A DNA stretch of 64,000 nucleotides. Source: an uncultured Collinsella sp. (GTDB lineage: Bacteria; Actinomycetota; Coriobacteriia; Coriobacteriales; Coriobacteriaceae). Made by a program: the position numbers and the translations under genes. Position 1 is the stretch's first letter, and every line of letters starts with the position of its first letter. Under the pieces are notes generated by a model. The model did not search any database, was not told where the DNA came from, and saw only the letters and a list, made by a program, of their open reading frames with translations. Location: contig CAAECW010000117.1 in NCBI GenBank assembly GCA_900754445.1, positions 5,748 through 69,747 of the forward strand, written 5' to 3'. Below are positions 32,515 through 41,897 of this stretch, in pieces.

Positions 32515-33450
32515 TTAAGCTTTTTTGGGTTTGTTGACGATGATGATGCCGCTGCAGACCAACAGCAGGGCAACGATGACGGTAACGGGGCTCGTGCCAG
32601 CGCCCTCGCCGAGCAGCAGCGCGCTCAGCAGCACACCAAAGACGGGGTTCATAAACCCAAAGACCGAGACGCGGCTGACGGGGTTGACGGCAAGCAGGCG
32701 CGACCACAGCGAGTAGGCGACCGCGGAGATAAGCGCCATGTAGATGATGAGCGCGATGGCGGGGGCAATCGCCGTAGGGGAGAGTGCACCACCCATCAAA
32801 AAGCCAATGGCGGTGAGGACCAGACCGCCGACCAAGAACTGCCACCCGGCAAGCAAGACGCCGTCGTGCTCGCGCGAGAAGATGCCGATCAGGCAGGTCG
32901 AAAGGGCACCCGCGACGGTGGAGGCCAGGATGAAGCCCTCGCCGTCGAGCGTAAAGCCAAAGGTGCCGTCCGCGCCCGAAAGGTTGACGAGCGCGACGCC
33001 GGCAAAGCCCAGTACGCAGCCGAGCACCTTGGCCGTATTGAGCTTCTCGGTGCGAAACGCCAGAGCGGCAAAGAGGATGGCTAGGAAGTTGGCGCTGGCC
33101 TCGATGATGGAACTCGACATGGCACTGGCGCGCGAGAGTCCCAGGTAGAAAAAGAAGTACTGGCCGATGGTCTGGAAGAGCGACAAGATGCAGATGGGCT
33201 TGATATCACGCGCTTGCGGAACGAGCGGTCGGCGCTGGACCACGCTCATGCCAACAATGACCAGCATGCCGGCAAGGGTGAAGCGCAGACCCGCGAAGAG
33301 CAGCTGCGAGGCGCTGTCGTGCGCGGGAATGCCAAAGAGGCCGTAGCCGATCTTGATGCAGGGAAAGGCCGATCCCCAGAGTGCACAGCAAACAAGACAG
33401 CCCAGGATGAGTCCAGGCAGGGTGGCGAGATACGGCTTGCGGCTTTCCAT
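32515..33450 (-). CDS. EamA family transporter
   Basis: A 311-residue membrane protein of the drug/metabolite transporter superfamily, with ten hydrophobic helices arranged as two EamA repeats. Family features: WGSAFPCIKIGYG (first-helix tryptophan and proline), ASAMSSSIIEASANFLAILFAAL in the first repeat, and SRVSVFGFMNPVFGVLLSALLLGE at the end of the second. It likely exports an amino acid or other metabolite; substrate unknown. ATG at 33450 follows AAGGAC; the longer frame to 33492 runs into the purL terminator region. Ends convergent with the GGDEF gene. Confidence 0.88.
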   Translation of the reverse strand: MESRKPYLATLPGLILGCLVCCALWGSAFPCIKIGYGLFGIPAHDSASQLLFAGLRFTLAGMLVIVGMSVVQRRPLVPQARDIKPICILSLFQTIGQYFFFYLGLSRASAMSSSIIEASANFLAILFAALAFRTEKLNTAKVLGCVLGFAGVALVNLSGADGTFGFTLDGEGFILASTVAGALSTCLIGIFSREHDGVLLAGWQFLVGGLVLTAIGFLMGGALSPTAIAPAIALIIYMALISAVAYSLWSRLLAVNPVSRVSVFGFMNPVFGVLLSALLLGEGAGTSPVTVIVALLLVCSGIIIVNKPKKA

Positions 33451-33483
33451 GATGTCCTTCCTACATGCGCGAAGCAAAAAAGA

Positions 33484-33512
33484 ACCCGCCACCGGGCGTG
33501 CCGGTGGCGGGT
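33484..33512 (-). terminator. Terminator of purL
   Basis: ACCCGCCACCGG (33484-33495) and CCGGTGGCGGGT (33501-33512) form a perfect 12-bp stem with a 5-base loop. On the minus strand it is followed by TTCTTTTTTG, a classical T tract, 37 bases after the purL stop. Confidence 0.85.
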
Positions 33513-33549
33513 GTTGTTACCCGAGGGGATTGTACCCGATGGGAACGTA

Positions 33550-36500
33550 TTAAGCGAAGTAGGCTACGCCGCTCTCAAAGATCGGCATGAACTTATCGCC
33601 GGGGACATGCTCGGGCACGTTGCGGTACAGGTTGTCGCCGCGACGCTCGGCATGGCCCATCTTGCCTAGGACGCGGCCGTCGGGGCTCGTGATGCCCTCA
33701 ATGGCGAGTGCGGAGGCGTTGGGGTTGACGGAAAGATCCATGCTGGGCTTGCCGTCCTCGCCCACGTACTGCGTGGCGACCTGGCCGTTGGCGATCAGCT
33801 GGGCGAGTACTTCGTCATTGGCGACAAAGCGGCCCTCGCCGTGGCTGATGGCGACGGTGTAGGGGTCGTCCAGGCTGCACTGCGACAGCCATGGGGACAG
33901 GTTGGACGAGATGCGGGTGCGCACCAGGCGGCTCTGATGGCGACCGATGGTGTTGAACGTCAGCGTGGGCGCATCGGGCGTGGCGTCGACGATGTCACCG
34001 TAGGGCACCAGGCCGAGCTTGACCAGAGCCTGGAAGCCGTTGCAGATGCCCAGCATCAGGCCGTCGCGGGCCTTGAGCAGGTCGCGGACTGCCTCGGTGA
34101 CCTCGGGAGCACGGAAGAACGCCGTGATGAACTTGGCAGAGCCGTCGGGCTCGTCGCCGCCCGAGAAGCCGCCGGGGATCATGACGATCTGGCTTGCACG
34201 GATGCGGCGGGCAAGCTCGTGGGTGCTCTCGGCGACGGCCTCGGGCGTGAGGTTGTTGATCACGAAGGTGTCGGCCTCGGCACCGGCGGCACGGAAGGCG
34301 CGGGCGCTGTCGTACTCGCAGTTGTTGCCGGGGAACACGGGGATGATCACGCGCGGGCGGGCGATCTTGGCGCCGCCGTACACGTGGATATCCTTGGCGC
34401 GGAAGTCGATGGTCTCGACCTCGGGGGTCTCGCCGGCGCTGCGGTAGGCGAAGACGCCCTCGATGCCGCTCTCCCAGGCCTCCTGGAGCTCGGCGAGCTC
34501 GATGACCTCGGAGCCGGTGTCGATGACATAGCCCTCGACGGTGGTACCCAGGGGCTCGACGACAACGCCGTCGGCGACCTCGGGCAGCTCGGCGTCCTCG
34601 GCGAGCTCGACGATAAAGCTGCCGTAGAGCGGGGTGAAGAGGCTCTCCACGTCCACATCCTCGGCAAGCTCGATGCCGATCTGGTTGCCGACGCACATCT
34701 TAAAGAGGCTCTCGGCGCCACAGCCGTAGCCGGGCGTGGAGACGGCCAGGGCGTCGCCGGTAGCAGTGAGCGCCTCGACGGCGTCAAACGCGGCGAGCAG
34801 CTGCTGGGCGTCGGGGCGGTAGTCCTCGCCGTAGGTGGCGGGGGCGATGCGGACGACGCGGTGCGTCAGGCCCTTGAACTCAGGGGAGACGGCGCGCGCC
34901 GCGCGGCCCACGGCCACAGCGAAGCTGATCAGAGTCGGCGGAACGTTGAGCTCGCCGGCCTCGTCCTCAAACGAGCCGCTCATGGAATCCTTGCCACCGA
35001 TGGCGCCGGCACCCAGGTCGACTTGGGCCATGAGAGCGCCCAGGACGGCTGCCGTGGGCTTGCCCCAGCGCTCGGCCTCGGTGCGCAGACGCTCGAAGTA
35101 CTCCTGGAAGGAGAGATAGGCGCGCTTGTGCTCAAAGCCGGCAGCCACGAGCTTGGCGATGGACTCGACCACGGACAGGTAGGCGCCAGCAAACTGGTCG
35201 GCTTCCATCAGGTAGGGGTTGAAGCCCCATGCCATGGCGCTTGCCGTGGTGGTCTCGCCGTCCACGGGGAACTTGGCGACCATGGCCGAGCTCGGGGTGA
35301 GCTGCGTCTTGCCGCCAAAGGGCATAAGCACGGTTGCGGCACCGATGGTGGAGTCGAAGCGCTCGGAAAGGCCCTTGTTGGAGGCAACGTTGAGGTCGGT
35401 GACAAGCGAGGTCATGCGCTCGGCAAGCGTGGTGCCGGCCCAGCTGGGCTGCCACACGCTGCGGGCGCACACGTGGGCGACCTGGTGCTTGGGCGCGCCG
35501 TTGGAGTTGAGGAACTCGCGGGACAGGTCGACGATGGCGACACCGTTCCAGGCCATGCGCATGCGCGGCTCGGCGGTAACCTCGGCGATAACGGTCGCCT
35601 CCAGGTTCTCCTCGGCGGCATAGCCCATGAACTCCTCGACATCACCGTCGGCGACGGCGCAGGCCATACGCTCCTGGGACTCGGAGATGGCGAGCTCGGT
35701 GCCGTCCAGGCCGTCGTACTTCTTGGTCACGGTGTCCAGGTCGACATACAGGCCGTCGGCAAGCTCGCCTACGGCGACCGAGACGCCGCCAGCGCCAAAG
35801 TCATTGCAGCGTTTGATCAGACGGCAGGCGTCGCCGCGGCGGAACAGACGCTGCAGCTTGCGCTCGACCGGGGCGTTGCCCTTCTGGACCTCGGCGCCCG
35901 AGGTCTCGATGGACTCGGTGTTCTGGGTCTTGGAGGAGCCGGTGGCACCGCCGATGCCGTCGCGGCCGGTGCGGCCGCCCAGCAGGATGATCTTGTCGGT
36001 GGGGGCGGGGCACTCGCGACGAACGTGGTTTGCCGGGGTAGCGCCCACGACGGCGCCGACCTCCATGCGCTTGGCCACGTAACCGGGGTGATAGAGCTCG
36101 TTGACCTGGCCGGTGGCAAGGCCGATCTGGTTGCCGTAGCTGGAGTAGCCGGCGGCGGCGGTGGTCACGAGCTTGCGCTGCGGCAGCTTGCCCTCGAGCG
36201 TCTCGGACACGGGGACGGTGGGGTCGCCGGCGCCGGTGACACGCATGGCCTGGTACACGTAGCTGCGGCCCGAGAGCGGGTCGCGGATGGCGCCGCCCAC
36301 GCAGGTGGCGGCACCGCCGAAGGGCTCGATCTCGGTCGGGTGGTTGTGGGTCTCGTTCTTAAAGAGGAACAGCCAGTCCTGGTCCTCGCCGTCGACATCG
36401 ACCTTCACCTTGACGGTGCAGGCGTTGATCTCCTCGGACTCGTCGACATCGGTCATGACACCGGTTTTCTTAAGGTACTTGGCGCCGATGGTGCCCATGT

Positions 36501-37296
36501 CCATGAGGCAGACGGGCTTGGCGTCGCGACCGAGCTCGTGGCGCATCTCCATGTAGCGGTCGAAGGCCTGCTGCACCACGGCGTCGTCGATCGTCACGTC
36601 GTCCAGGACGGTGCCGAAGGTGGTGTGGCGGCAGTGGTCGGACCAGTAGGTGTCGATCACGCGGATCTCGGTGATGGTGGGGTCGCGGTCCTCATCGCGG
36701 AAGTACTGCTGGCAGAAGGCGATGTCCGCCTCGTCCATGGCAAGACCACGCTCGGAAATAAAGGCGGCAAGGCCGGCCTCATCGAGCTCGCGGAAGCCGT
36801 CGAGCACTTCGACAGGCTGGGGCTCGGGGGTCTCCAAGTACAGCGTCTCGGGCAGGTCGAGCGAGGCGATGCGCGCCTCGACGGGGTTCACCACGTAGTG
36901 CTTGATGGCCTCGATGGCGGCTTCGTCCAGAGCGCCCGAGATCATATAGACCTTGGCGGAGCGCACGGCGGGGCGCTCGCCCTGGCTGATGAGCTGCACG
37001 CACTCGCTGGCGGAGTCGGCGCGCTGGTCAAACTGGCCAGGCAGGAATTCGACGGCAAAGACGGCGCCATCGCTTGCGGGGAGCTCGTCGTAGGTCACAT
37101 CGACCTGGGGCTCGCTAAAGACGGTCGGCACGCAGGAGCGGAAAAGCTCCTCGTCGATGCCCTCGACGTCGTAGCGGTTGATGATCCTCAGGGCCTCGAT
37201 GCCCTTGATGCCGAGAATCTCGGTCAGCTCGCCCTTGAGCTGCTGAGCCTCGACGTCGAACCCGGGTTTCTTCTCCACGTAGATACGAGAGACCAT
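33550..37296 (-). CDS. purL: Phosphoribosylformylglycinamidine synthase, single-chain
   Basis: A 1248-residue FGAM synthase converting FGAR, glutamine and ATP to FGAM in purine synthesis. It is the large single-chain form with the synthetase and glutaminase joined. Landmarks: IDTYWSDHCRHTTFGTV early in the synthetase half, ETHNHPTEIEPFGGAATC, GGKDSMSGSF in the second half, and a C-terminal class I glutaminase domain with FPGNNCEYDSARAF, the nucleophile region LGICNGFQALV and the histidine region ISHGEGRFV. ATG at 37296 follows AGGAACC; upstream codons to 37404 lack a ribosome binding site. Monocistronic, with a strong terminator downstream. A large antisense frame covers it but is a composition shadow. 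Confidence 0.95.
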   Translation of the reverse strand: MVSRIYVEKKPGFDVEAQQLKGELTEILGIKGIEALRIINRYDVEGIDEELFRSCVPTVFSEPQVDVTYDELPASDGAVFAVEFLPGQFDQRADSASECVQLISQGERPAVRSAKVYMISGALDEAAIEAIKHYVVNPVEARIASLDLPETLYLETPEPQPVEVLDGFRELDEAGLAAFISERGLAMDEADIAFCQQYFRDEDRDPTITEIRVIDTYWSDHCRHTTFGTVLDDVTIDDAVVQQAFDRYMEMRHELGRDAKPVCLMDMGTIGAKYLKKTGVMTDVDESEEINACTVKVKVDVDGEDQDWLFLFKNETHNHPTEIEPFGGAATCVGGAIRDPLSGRSYVYQAMRVTGAGDPTVPVSETLEGKLPQRKLVTTAAAGYSSYGNQIGLATGQVNELYHPGYVAKRMEVGAVVGATPANHVRRECPAPTDKIILLGGRTGRDGIGGATGSSKTQNTESIETSGAEVQKGNAPVERKLQRLFRRGDACRLIKRCNDFGAGGVSVAVGELADGLYVDLDTVTKKYDGLDGTELAISESQERMACAVADGDVEEFMGYAAEENLEATVIAEVTAEPRMRMAWNGVAIVDLSREFLNSNGAPKHQVAHVCARSVWQPSWAGTTLAERMTSLVTDLNVASNKGLSERFDSTIGAATVLMPFGGKTQLTPSSAMVAKFPVDGETTTASAMAWGFNPYLMEADQFAGAYLSVVESIAKLVAAGFEHKRAYLSFQEYFERLRTEAERWGKPTAAVLGALMAQVDLGAGAIGGKDSMSGSFEDEAGELNVPPTLISFAVAVGRAARAVSPEFKGLTHRVVRIAPATYGEDYRPDAQQLLAAFDAVEALTATGDALAVSTPGYGCGAESLFKMCVGNQIGIELAEDVDVESLFTPLYGSFIVELAEDAELPEVADGVVVEPLGTTVEGYVIDTGSEVIELAELQEAWESGIEGVFAYRSAGETPEVETIDFRAKDIHVYGGAKIARPRVIIPVFPGNNCEYDSARAFRAAGAEADTFVINNLTPEAVAESTHELARRIRASQIVMIPGGFSGGDEPDGSAKFITAFFRAPEVTEAVRDLLKARDGLMLGICNGFQALVKLGLVPYGDIVDATPDAPTLTFNTIGRHQSRLVRTRISSNLSPWLSQCSLDDPYTVAISHGEGRFVANDEVLAQLIANGQVATQYVGEDGKPSMDLSVNPNASALAIEGITSPDGRVLGKMGHAERRGDNLYRNVPEHVPGDKFMPIFESGVAYFA

Positions 37297-37444
37297 TGGT
37301 TCCTGCCTTCCTGATCGGTTGGGCGTACGGTACGGTATGCGGCAGCGGTCGGTTTGCGGGGTCTGCCCTGCGGTCGCCTTGAGCCACATGTTTGTAAACC
37401 TCACTATGATACGACAGCTCGCGGCGCGTTGAGGACGGCGAGGG

Positions 37445-37453
37445 TGCTACAGT
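37445..37453 (+). promoter_or_regulatory. Candidate promoter of the antiporter gene
   Basis: TGCTACAGT is an extended -10 (TG-n-TACAGT) about 27 bases before the start codon at 37481, in the divergent gap with purL. No good -35 at standard spacing. Confidence 0.35.
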
Positions 37454-37480
37454 GAAGCGCAAACAAGAGAAAGGCATCAC

Positions 37481-39043
37481 ATGGCATTCGTTTCACTCGC
37501 CATCATTGCACTCGTGGCCTTTGCGAGCCCCTTCATCGCCTCGGCGATTCCCGGAAAGCCCGTTCCCGAAACGGTCTTTTTGCTCGTGTTCGGCGCGGTG
37601 CTGGGACCCCATATGCTCGGCGTCATCCATGTAGATGCCGAGGTCTCGCTCGTGTCAGAGCTCGGTCTGGCATTTTTGTTCCTGCTTGCCGGCTTTGAGA
37701 TCGATCCCAAGAACATCACGGGCGTCGAGGGCCGCTACGGTATGGCCACGTGGGCTGTCACATTTTGTATCGCCTGGCTTGCCGTGCGCTTTACCCCGTG
37801 GTTCTCGGTCAGCCATTTCGACGGTATCGCCGTGACGCTCGCCTTGACCTCGACGGCGCTTGGGGCGCTCATGCCCATCTTGCGCGAGCGGTTGCTTGCC
37901 GGAACGCGCGTCGGTGATTCGATTCTCGCCTATGGTACGTGGGGCGAGCTCGGCCCCGTGCTCGCCATGTCGGTACTGCTGTCTGCCCGTACGGGCATCG
38001 AGACGCTGCTGATCTTGGGCTTATTTGCCGCCGTGTGCGTGCTGCTTGCCGTGGTCCCCAGCCGCTCCAAACGCGTCGGCAGCCGCTTCTTTGCGTTTGT
38101 CGAGGAGCGCGCCGATACCACGTCGCAGACGTTCGTACGCCTGACAGTGCTTATTTTGGTCACGCTCGTGGCGTTCTCGGCCATCTTTAGCCTCGATATC
38201 GTATTGGGCGCTTTTGCCGCCGGCTTTGTCCTGCGCTATATCATCCCCGAGGGCAACCATACGCTTGAGACCAAGCTCGACGGCCTGGCCTACGGCTTTT
38301 TGATCCCGGTGTTCTTTACCGTGTCGGGCGCTAAGATCGACCTGACGGCCGTGGTGTCGCGCCCCGGGCTGCTCGTGGGCTTTATCTTGGCGCTGCTGAT
38401 CATTCGTGCCGTGCCCATTCTCATCTCTATGAGCATTTGTCCCGTGACGCGCGATGTGTCGGCGTATGGCCGCATTACCGTGGCGCTCTACTGCACCACG
38501 GCGCTGCCGATCATCGTTGCCGTAACGAGCGTGGCCGTCAATGCGGGCGCGCTGTCGCAAGATATTGCGTCGGTCATGGTTGCCGCCGGTGCCATCACGG
38601 TGTTCTTGATGCCATTGCTCGCGCAGCTCTTCTACCGCGTGGTCGACGCCGCGCCGGTCGCCGCCGTGGCAGAAGTTGCCGAGCATCCGTCCGATGCACT
38701 TGACATCCTGCGCGCCCATCACGATTTGGCGAGCCTGCTCGCACGCGAGCACGAGCTGCTGACCTCGCATGGACATGGTCGTGTATTCGAGGGCCTGCCT
38801 ACGCTCGATACGATTGCCGAGCGTCTTTCCGCCGAGGCAGCGAGCGGCCACATCGATGCCCGCATCGTGGACGCGGCGCGTCTTCTTGCCGATAAGACCT
38901 ATGGTGATGAGGTTGACCCGTCCGAGCTGACTCCGCGTGAGCGCCGCCGCCTGGAGCGCGCCAAGCTCGCCGTGCACGAATATCGCCGCCGCATGCTGGA
39001 GCTCTACGCGCGCGATGAAGCCCAGGACGACGACGGTAAGTAG
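37481..39043 (+). CDS. CPA2 family cation:proton antiporter
   Basis: A 520-residue membrane transporter. Twelve or so hydrophobic helices occupy residues 1-400, with the family blocks ETVFLLVFGAVLGPHMLG, ELGLAFLFLLAGFEIDP (the acidic ion-binding residue region), and GAFAAGFVLRYIIP. The last ~120 residues are cytosolic and charged (ERLSAEAASGHIDAR, TPRERRRLERAKLAV) with no recognised TrkA-N domain. It should exchange Na+ or K+ for protons at the membrane. ATG at 37481 follows GAGAAAGG. Its 3' untranslated region carries an unusual repeat array. Confidence 0.87.
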   Translation: MAFVSLAIIALVAFASPFIASAIPGKPVPETVFLLVFGAVLGPHMLGVIHVDAEVSLVSELGLAFLFLLAGFEIDPKNITGVEGRYGMATWAVTFCIAWLAVRFTPWFSVSHFDGIAVTLALTSTALGALMPILRERLLAGTRVGDSILAYGTWGELGPVLAMSVLLSARTGIETLLILGLFAAVCVLLAVVPSRSKRVGSRFFAFVEERADTTSQTFVRLTVLILVTLVAFSAIFSLDIVLGAFAAGFVLRYIIPEGNHTLETKLDGLAYGFLIPVFFTVSGAKIDLTAVVSRPGLLVGFILALLIIRAVPILISMSICPVTRDVSAYGRITVALYCTTALPIIVAVTSVAVNAGALSQDIASVMVAAGAITVFLMPLLAQLFYRVVDAAPVAAVAEVAEHPSDALDILRAHHDLASLLAREHELLTSHGHGRVFEGLPTLDTIAERLSAEAASGHIDARIVDAARLLADKTYGDEVDPSELTPRERRRLERAKLAVHEYRRRMLELYARDEAQDDDGK

Positions 39044-39090
39044 TCGATAGTCTCTCAAGGGAGTCGCGTCACGCTTTGAAGGCTCGAAAC

Positions 39091-39290
39091 GGGATGTGGT
39101 TTCCGAAACAGGGGCCGTTGGGAAACGGTGTCCCGGAATGGGCGTCCAGAGTGGGACGCGCTTTCCGCGAGAGACCCGTTGCGGAAACCACTTCCCAGAA
39201 TCTGCGTTCAAAACGGGACGCAGTTTCCGCAAGGAGGTCCTGGGGGAAACCGTGCCCCGTTCTGATCCGAAATACTGGGACATAGTTTCC
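39091..39290. repeat. Array of seven 14-bp motifs in alternating orientation with 30/32-bp spacing
   Basis: The motif, consensus GGGACRYRGTTTCC, occurs at 39091-39104 (+), 39121-39134 (-), 39153-39166 (+), 39183-39196 (-), 39215-39228 (+), 39245-39258 (-) and 39277-39290 (+). Centres are 30, 32, 30, 32, 30 and 32 bases apart, an exact 62-bp period. Similarity extends a few bases outward (TTC or AAC before GGGA, and GCAA or CAAC after TTTCC). Neighbouring copies 1+2, 3+4 and 5+6 can fold as hairpins in RNA. The array lies between the antiporter stop and a terminator and holds no gene. The whole 346-bp gap 39044-39389 consists of this array, flanks and the terminator. Confidence 0.85.
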
Positions 39291-39303
39291 CTTTCATAAC
39301 AGA

Positions 39304-39350
39304 AGAAGGTGCGCTGCCTGCAGTTGATGCAGACGGCGCGCCTTCTTTGT
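39304..39350. terminator. Terminator between the repeat array and the SDR gene
   Basis: AGAAGGTGCGC (39304-39314) pairs with GCGCGCCTTCT (39336-39346), one G-T pair, and an inner CTGCA/TGCAG stem. TTTGTT follows on the plus strand. Probably shared by the convergent antiporter and SDR genes. Confidence 0.7.
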
Positions 39351-39389
39351 TGGACTATGTTGAGGCTGGGAGCTGAGGCTTGTGGCCCC

Positions 39390-40139
39390 TTAGGAGCGGG
39401 CGGCTCCGTCGACGGGGAGGATGGCGCCCGTGACATAGGAGGACATGTCGCTTGCCAAGAAGACAAAGGCGTTGGCGACATCCTCGGGCTCGCCCATGCG
39501 GCCGAGCGGGATGGTGGCGATGATGGGCTTGATGACCTCTTCGGGCAGGTTGGCGACCATATCGGTCTTGGTTACGCCTGGGGCGACGGCGTTGACGCGA
39601 ATACCCATGGGGGCGAGCTCGCGCGAGAGCGACTGGACCATTCCGTTGACGGCAAACTTGGACGTGGGGTAGCCGACGCCAGAGGGCTGGCCGTACTTGG
39701 CGACCATCGAGCTCGTGGTGGTGATGGTGCCGCCGTGGCCGGCCTCGGTCATAATCTTGGCGGCCGCCTGGTGACCGTTAAAGACGGCGACGACGTTGAG
39801 GTCCATAACTTTGGCGAACTCCTCGGCTGTATAGTCCAAAAGGGGCGAGCGCTGGGAGATTCCGGCGTTGTTGACGACCGTATCGAGACCGCCCATGTCG
39901 GCTGCAGCCTGTGTAAAGGCCTCAGTCACGGCCTCGAGCGAGGTGAGATCGCAGGAACGACCCCAGACCTTGGCGTCGGGATAGACGGCTGCCAGCTTCT
40001 CAACGGCTGCATCGGCAGTCTCCTGACGCGAGCCAAAGACGGTGACGGCGGCACCCTCCTCGATAAAACGGCAGGCGATGGCATAGCCGATACCGCGCGT
40101 GCCTCCGGTGACGATTGCTTTCTTGCCCTCGAGCAACAT
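39390..40139 (-). CDS. Short-chain dehydrogenase/reductase
   Basis: A 249-residue NAD(P)-dependent oxidoreductase of the classical SDR type. The cofactor loop is TGGTRGIG (residues 12-19), NNAG is present in VVNNAGIS, the catalytic serine is in TTTSSMVAKYG, and the Y-x-x-x-K pair is YPTSK. The C-terminal FLASDMSSYVTGAILPVDGG-like end (here VDGAARS) is typical of FabG-like enzymes. ATG at 40139 has TGGAGG upstream. Substrate cannot be told; a 3-ketoacyl, sugar or steroid reductase are all possible, the last because gut Coriobacteriia carry several hydroxysteroid dehydrogenases. Confidence 0.88.
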   Translation of the reverse strand: MLLEGKKAIVTGGTRGIGYAIACRFIEEGAAVTVFGSRQETADAAVEKLAAVYPDAKVWGRSCDLTSLEAVTEAFTQAAADMGGLDTVVNNAGISQRSPLLDYTAEEFAKVMDLNVVAVFNGHQAAAKIMTEAGHGGTITTTSSMVAKYGQPSGVGYPTSKFAVNGMVQSLSRELAPMGIRVNAVAPGVTKTDMVANLPEEVIKPIIATIPLGRMGEPEDVANAFVFLASDMSSYVTGAILPVDGAARS

Positions 40140-40291
40140 GGTGCCTCCATTCTTCGGGGGTGGACGTACGCAGCACAGCGTAGCGGTAGCCGGAATCGGC
40201 CGCGTTTGCATATCGGTGAACGGTAGCCCGCGTTACCGATGAGCGGCTCGCGCAAATTTGCTCTGCCGTTGTGCTTGGGGCAGGAGACAAA

Positions 40292-40323
40292 AGGGCTCCC
40301 GTCCCACATCGGACGGGAGCCCT
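40292..40323 (-). terminator. Terminator of hom
   Basis: AGGGCTCCCGTCC (40292-40304) and GGACGGGAGCCCT (40311-40323) make a perfect 13-bp stem with a 6-base loop. On the minus strand TTTTGTC follows, about 30 bases after the homoserine dehydrogenase stop. Confidence 0.85.
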
Positions 40324-40353
40324 CAAAGCGCGTATTGCTAGGCGATTGATGGG

Positions 40354-41697
40354 TTAGTTGGCCATGACGCCTTCGGTCCAGGCCTCGACGTCCTCGATAC
40401 GCAGGACGTTGGCGACCTCGGCTACGCAGTCGACGCTGGCAAGCTCGGCAGCGGCAGCCTGGACGTCCTTCTCGAGCGCGCGGTGCGTCAGGAAGATGAC
40501 CGAGCAGGCATCGCTGACGCCCGACTTGCCGTCCTCGACCTGGTTGATGAGTGAGATCGAGATGTTGTGCTTTGCAAAGATGTCGACCGTCTCGGACAGG
40601 GCGCCCACGCGGTCGGCGACCTTCAGGCGCACATAGTACTTGGTCTGGAGCTCGTCCATAGGCTTAAAGGCGAGGTTGTGACCATAGGGCTCAATCTCGG
40701 GCAGCGGAGCCACGCCGCGGCTGATCTGCTCCGAGAGCGACAGGATATCGCCCACGACGGCGCTCGCGGTGGGGAAGGAGCCTGCGCCGGCACCGTAGAA
40801 CATGGTCTCGCCCACAGCGTCGCCTACCACGTAGACAGCGTTCATGGCGCCGTTGACCTTGGCGAGCATGTGGTCGGCGGGAATCAGCGTGGGATGCACG
40901 CGGACGTCGACGCCGGCGTCGGTGTTGCGGGCGATGCCGAGCAGCTTAATGGTGTAGCCGAGCTCGCGGGCCTGGGCGATGTCCTCGGCGCCGATGGTAC
41001 GGATGCCCTGCTGGTACACATCGTCGGTGGTAACGCGGGTGCCAAAGCCGATGGAGGCGAGAATTGCCGTCTTGCTGGCGGCGTCGAAGCCGTCGACGTC
41101 GGCGGACGGGTCGGCCTCGGCATAGCCCTTGGCCTGCGCGTCGGCAAGCACGTCGGCGTAATCGGCGCCCTCGGCGTCCATGCGCGACAGGATGTAGTTG
41201 GTGGTGCCGTTGAGGATGCCGGCGATGGTCAGGATCTTGTTACCCACCAGGTCGTGCTCGAGCGTGCTCACGATGGGGATGCCGCCGCCGCAGCTGGCCT
41301 CGCACTTAATCTGCACGCCGCACTCGCGCGCTTTCTCGGCGAGCGTCTCGACATGACGGCCGAGCAGGGCCTTGTTGGCGGAGACGACGTGCTTGCCGTG
41401 CTCAAAGGCAGTGGTGAAGATCTCGGTTGCGGGATGCTCGCCGCCGATGAGCTCGACGACGATATCGACGGCGGGGTCGGTGACGACATCGTGCCAGTCA
41501 CTCGTAAAGGCCTCGCGCTCAATGCCTGCCGCCTCGGCCTGCTCCCAGGCAAGCGCGCAGGCGCGGGTCAGCTTAAGGTCGATGCCGTAGGCTGCAAGGT
41601 ACTCATCGTGGTGGCTCTTGATCAGACGGGCCACGCCGCCGCCGACGGTTCCCAGGCCGATCAGACCGACGTTCACGGTGCGCAGGGATTCGCTCAT
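40354..41697 (-). CDS. hom: Homoserine dehydrogenase
   Basis: A 447-residue enzyme reducing aspartate semialdehyde to homoserine, the branch to threonine and methionine. N-terminal Rossmann GLIGLGTVGGGV (residues ~11-22), catalytic-domain motifs CEASCGGGIPIVSTLEH, GILNGTTNYIL and DGFDAASKTAILASI, and a C-terminal ACT domain (YYVRLKVADRVGAL, then ISISLINQVEDG) which usually gives feedback inhibition by threonine. Length is that of the ACT-containing form. ATG at 41697 has AAGGAG upstream. No other threonine genes adjoin it. A perfect terminator follows. Confidence 0.95.
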   Translation of the reverse strand: MSESLRTVNVGLIGLGTVGGGVARLIKSHHDEYLAAYGIDLKLTRACALAWEQAEAAGIEREAFTSDWHDVVTDPAVDIVVELIGGEHPATEIFTTAFEHGKHVVSANKALLGRHVETLAEKARECGVQIKCEASCGGGIPIVSTLEHDLVGNKILTIAGILNGTTNYILSRMDAEGADYADVLADAQAKGYAEADPSADVDGFDAASKTAILASIGFGTRVTTDDVYQQGIRTIGAEDIAQARELGYTIKLLGIARNTDAGVDVRVHPTLIPADHMLAKVNGAMNAVYVVGDAVGETMFYGAGAGSFPTASAVVGDILSLSEQISRGVAPLPEIEPYGHNLAFKPMDELQTKYYVRLKVADRVGALSETVDIFAKHNISISLINQVEDGKSGVSDACSVIFLTHRALEKDVQAAAAELASVDCVAEVANVLRIEDVEAWTEGVMAN

Positions 41698-41897
41698 AGA
41701 TAGCTCCTTCGTGCATCTTATGGATGGATTAACCGCTTAAAGGTTGAGTGCATTCTAGCGTGAACCGAGGGTGCGTGCTCGCCAGGCAACAGGAGTCGCA
41801 CAAAACGGCACCCCCGAAACGCTGCGGAAACATTGGAAACATGCTCGCTACAAACGGAACTCCGTAACAAACTGTCAACGTTTGCACCATAAGGTTT

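Noticed and set aside
33841..37314. An 1157-codon open frame on the plus strand
   Set aside because: It lies antisense to purL, whose motifs are complete. The frame is a composition shadow of a GC-rich gene and shows no family motif.
39091..39290. CRISPR array
   Set aside because: The repeated unit is only 14 bp, alternates in orientation, and is not identical between copies; there are no cas genes.
41698..41897. A T-box or amino-acid riboswitch upstream of hom
   Set aside because: The conserved T-box sequence AGGGUGGNACCGCG is not present on the coding strand, and no other riboswitch pattern was recognised.
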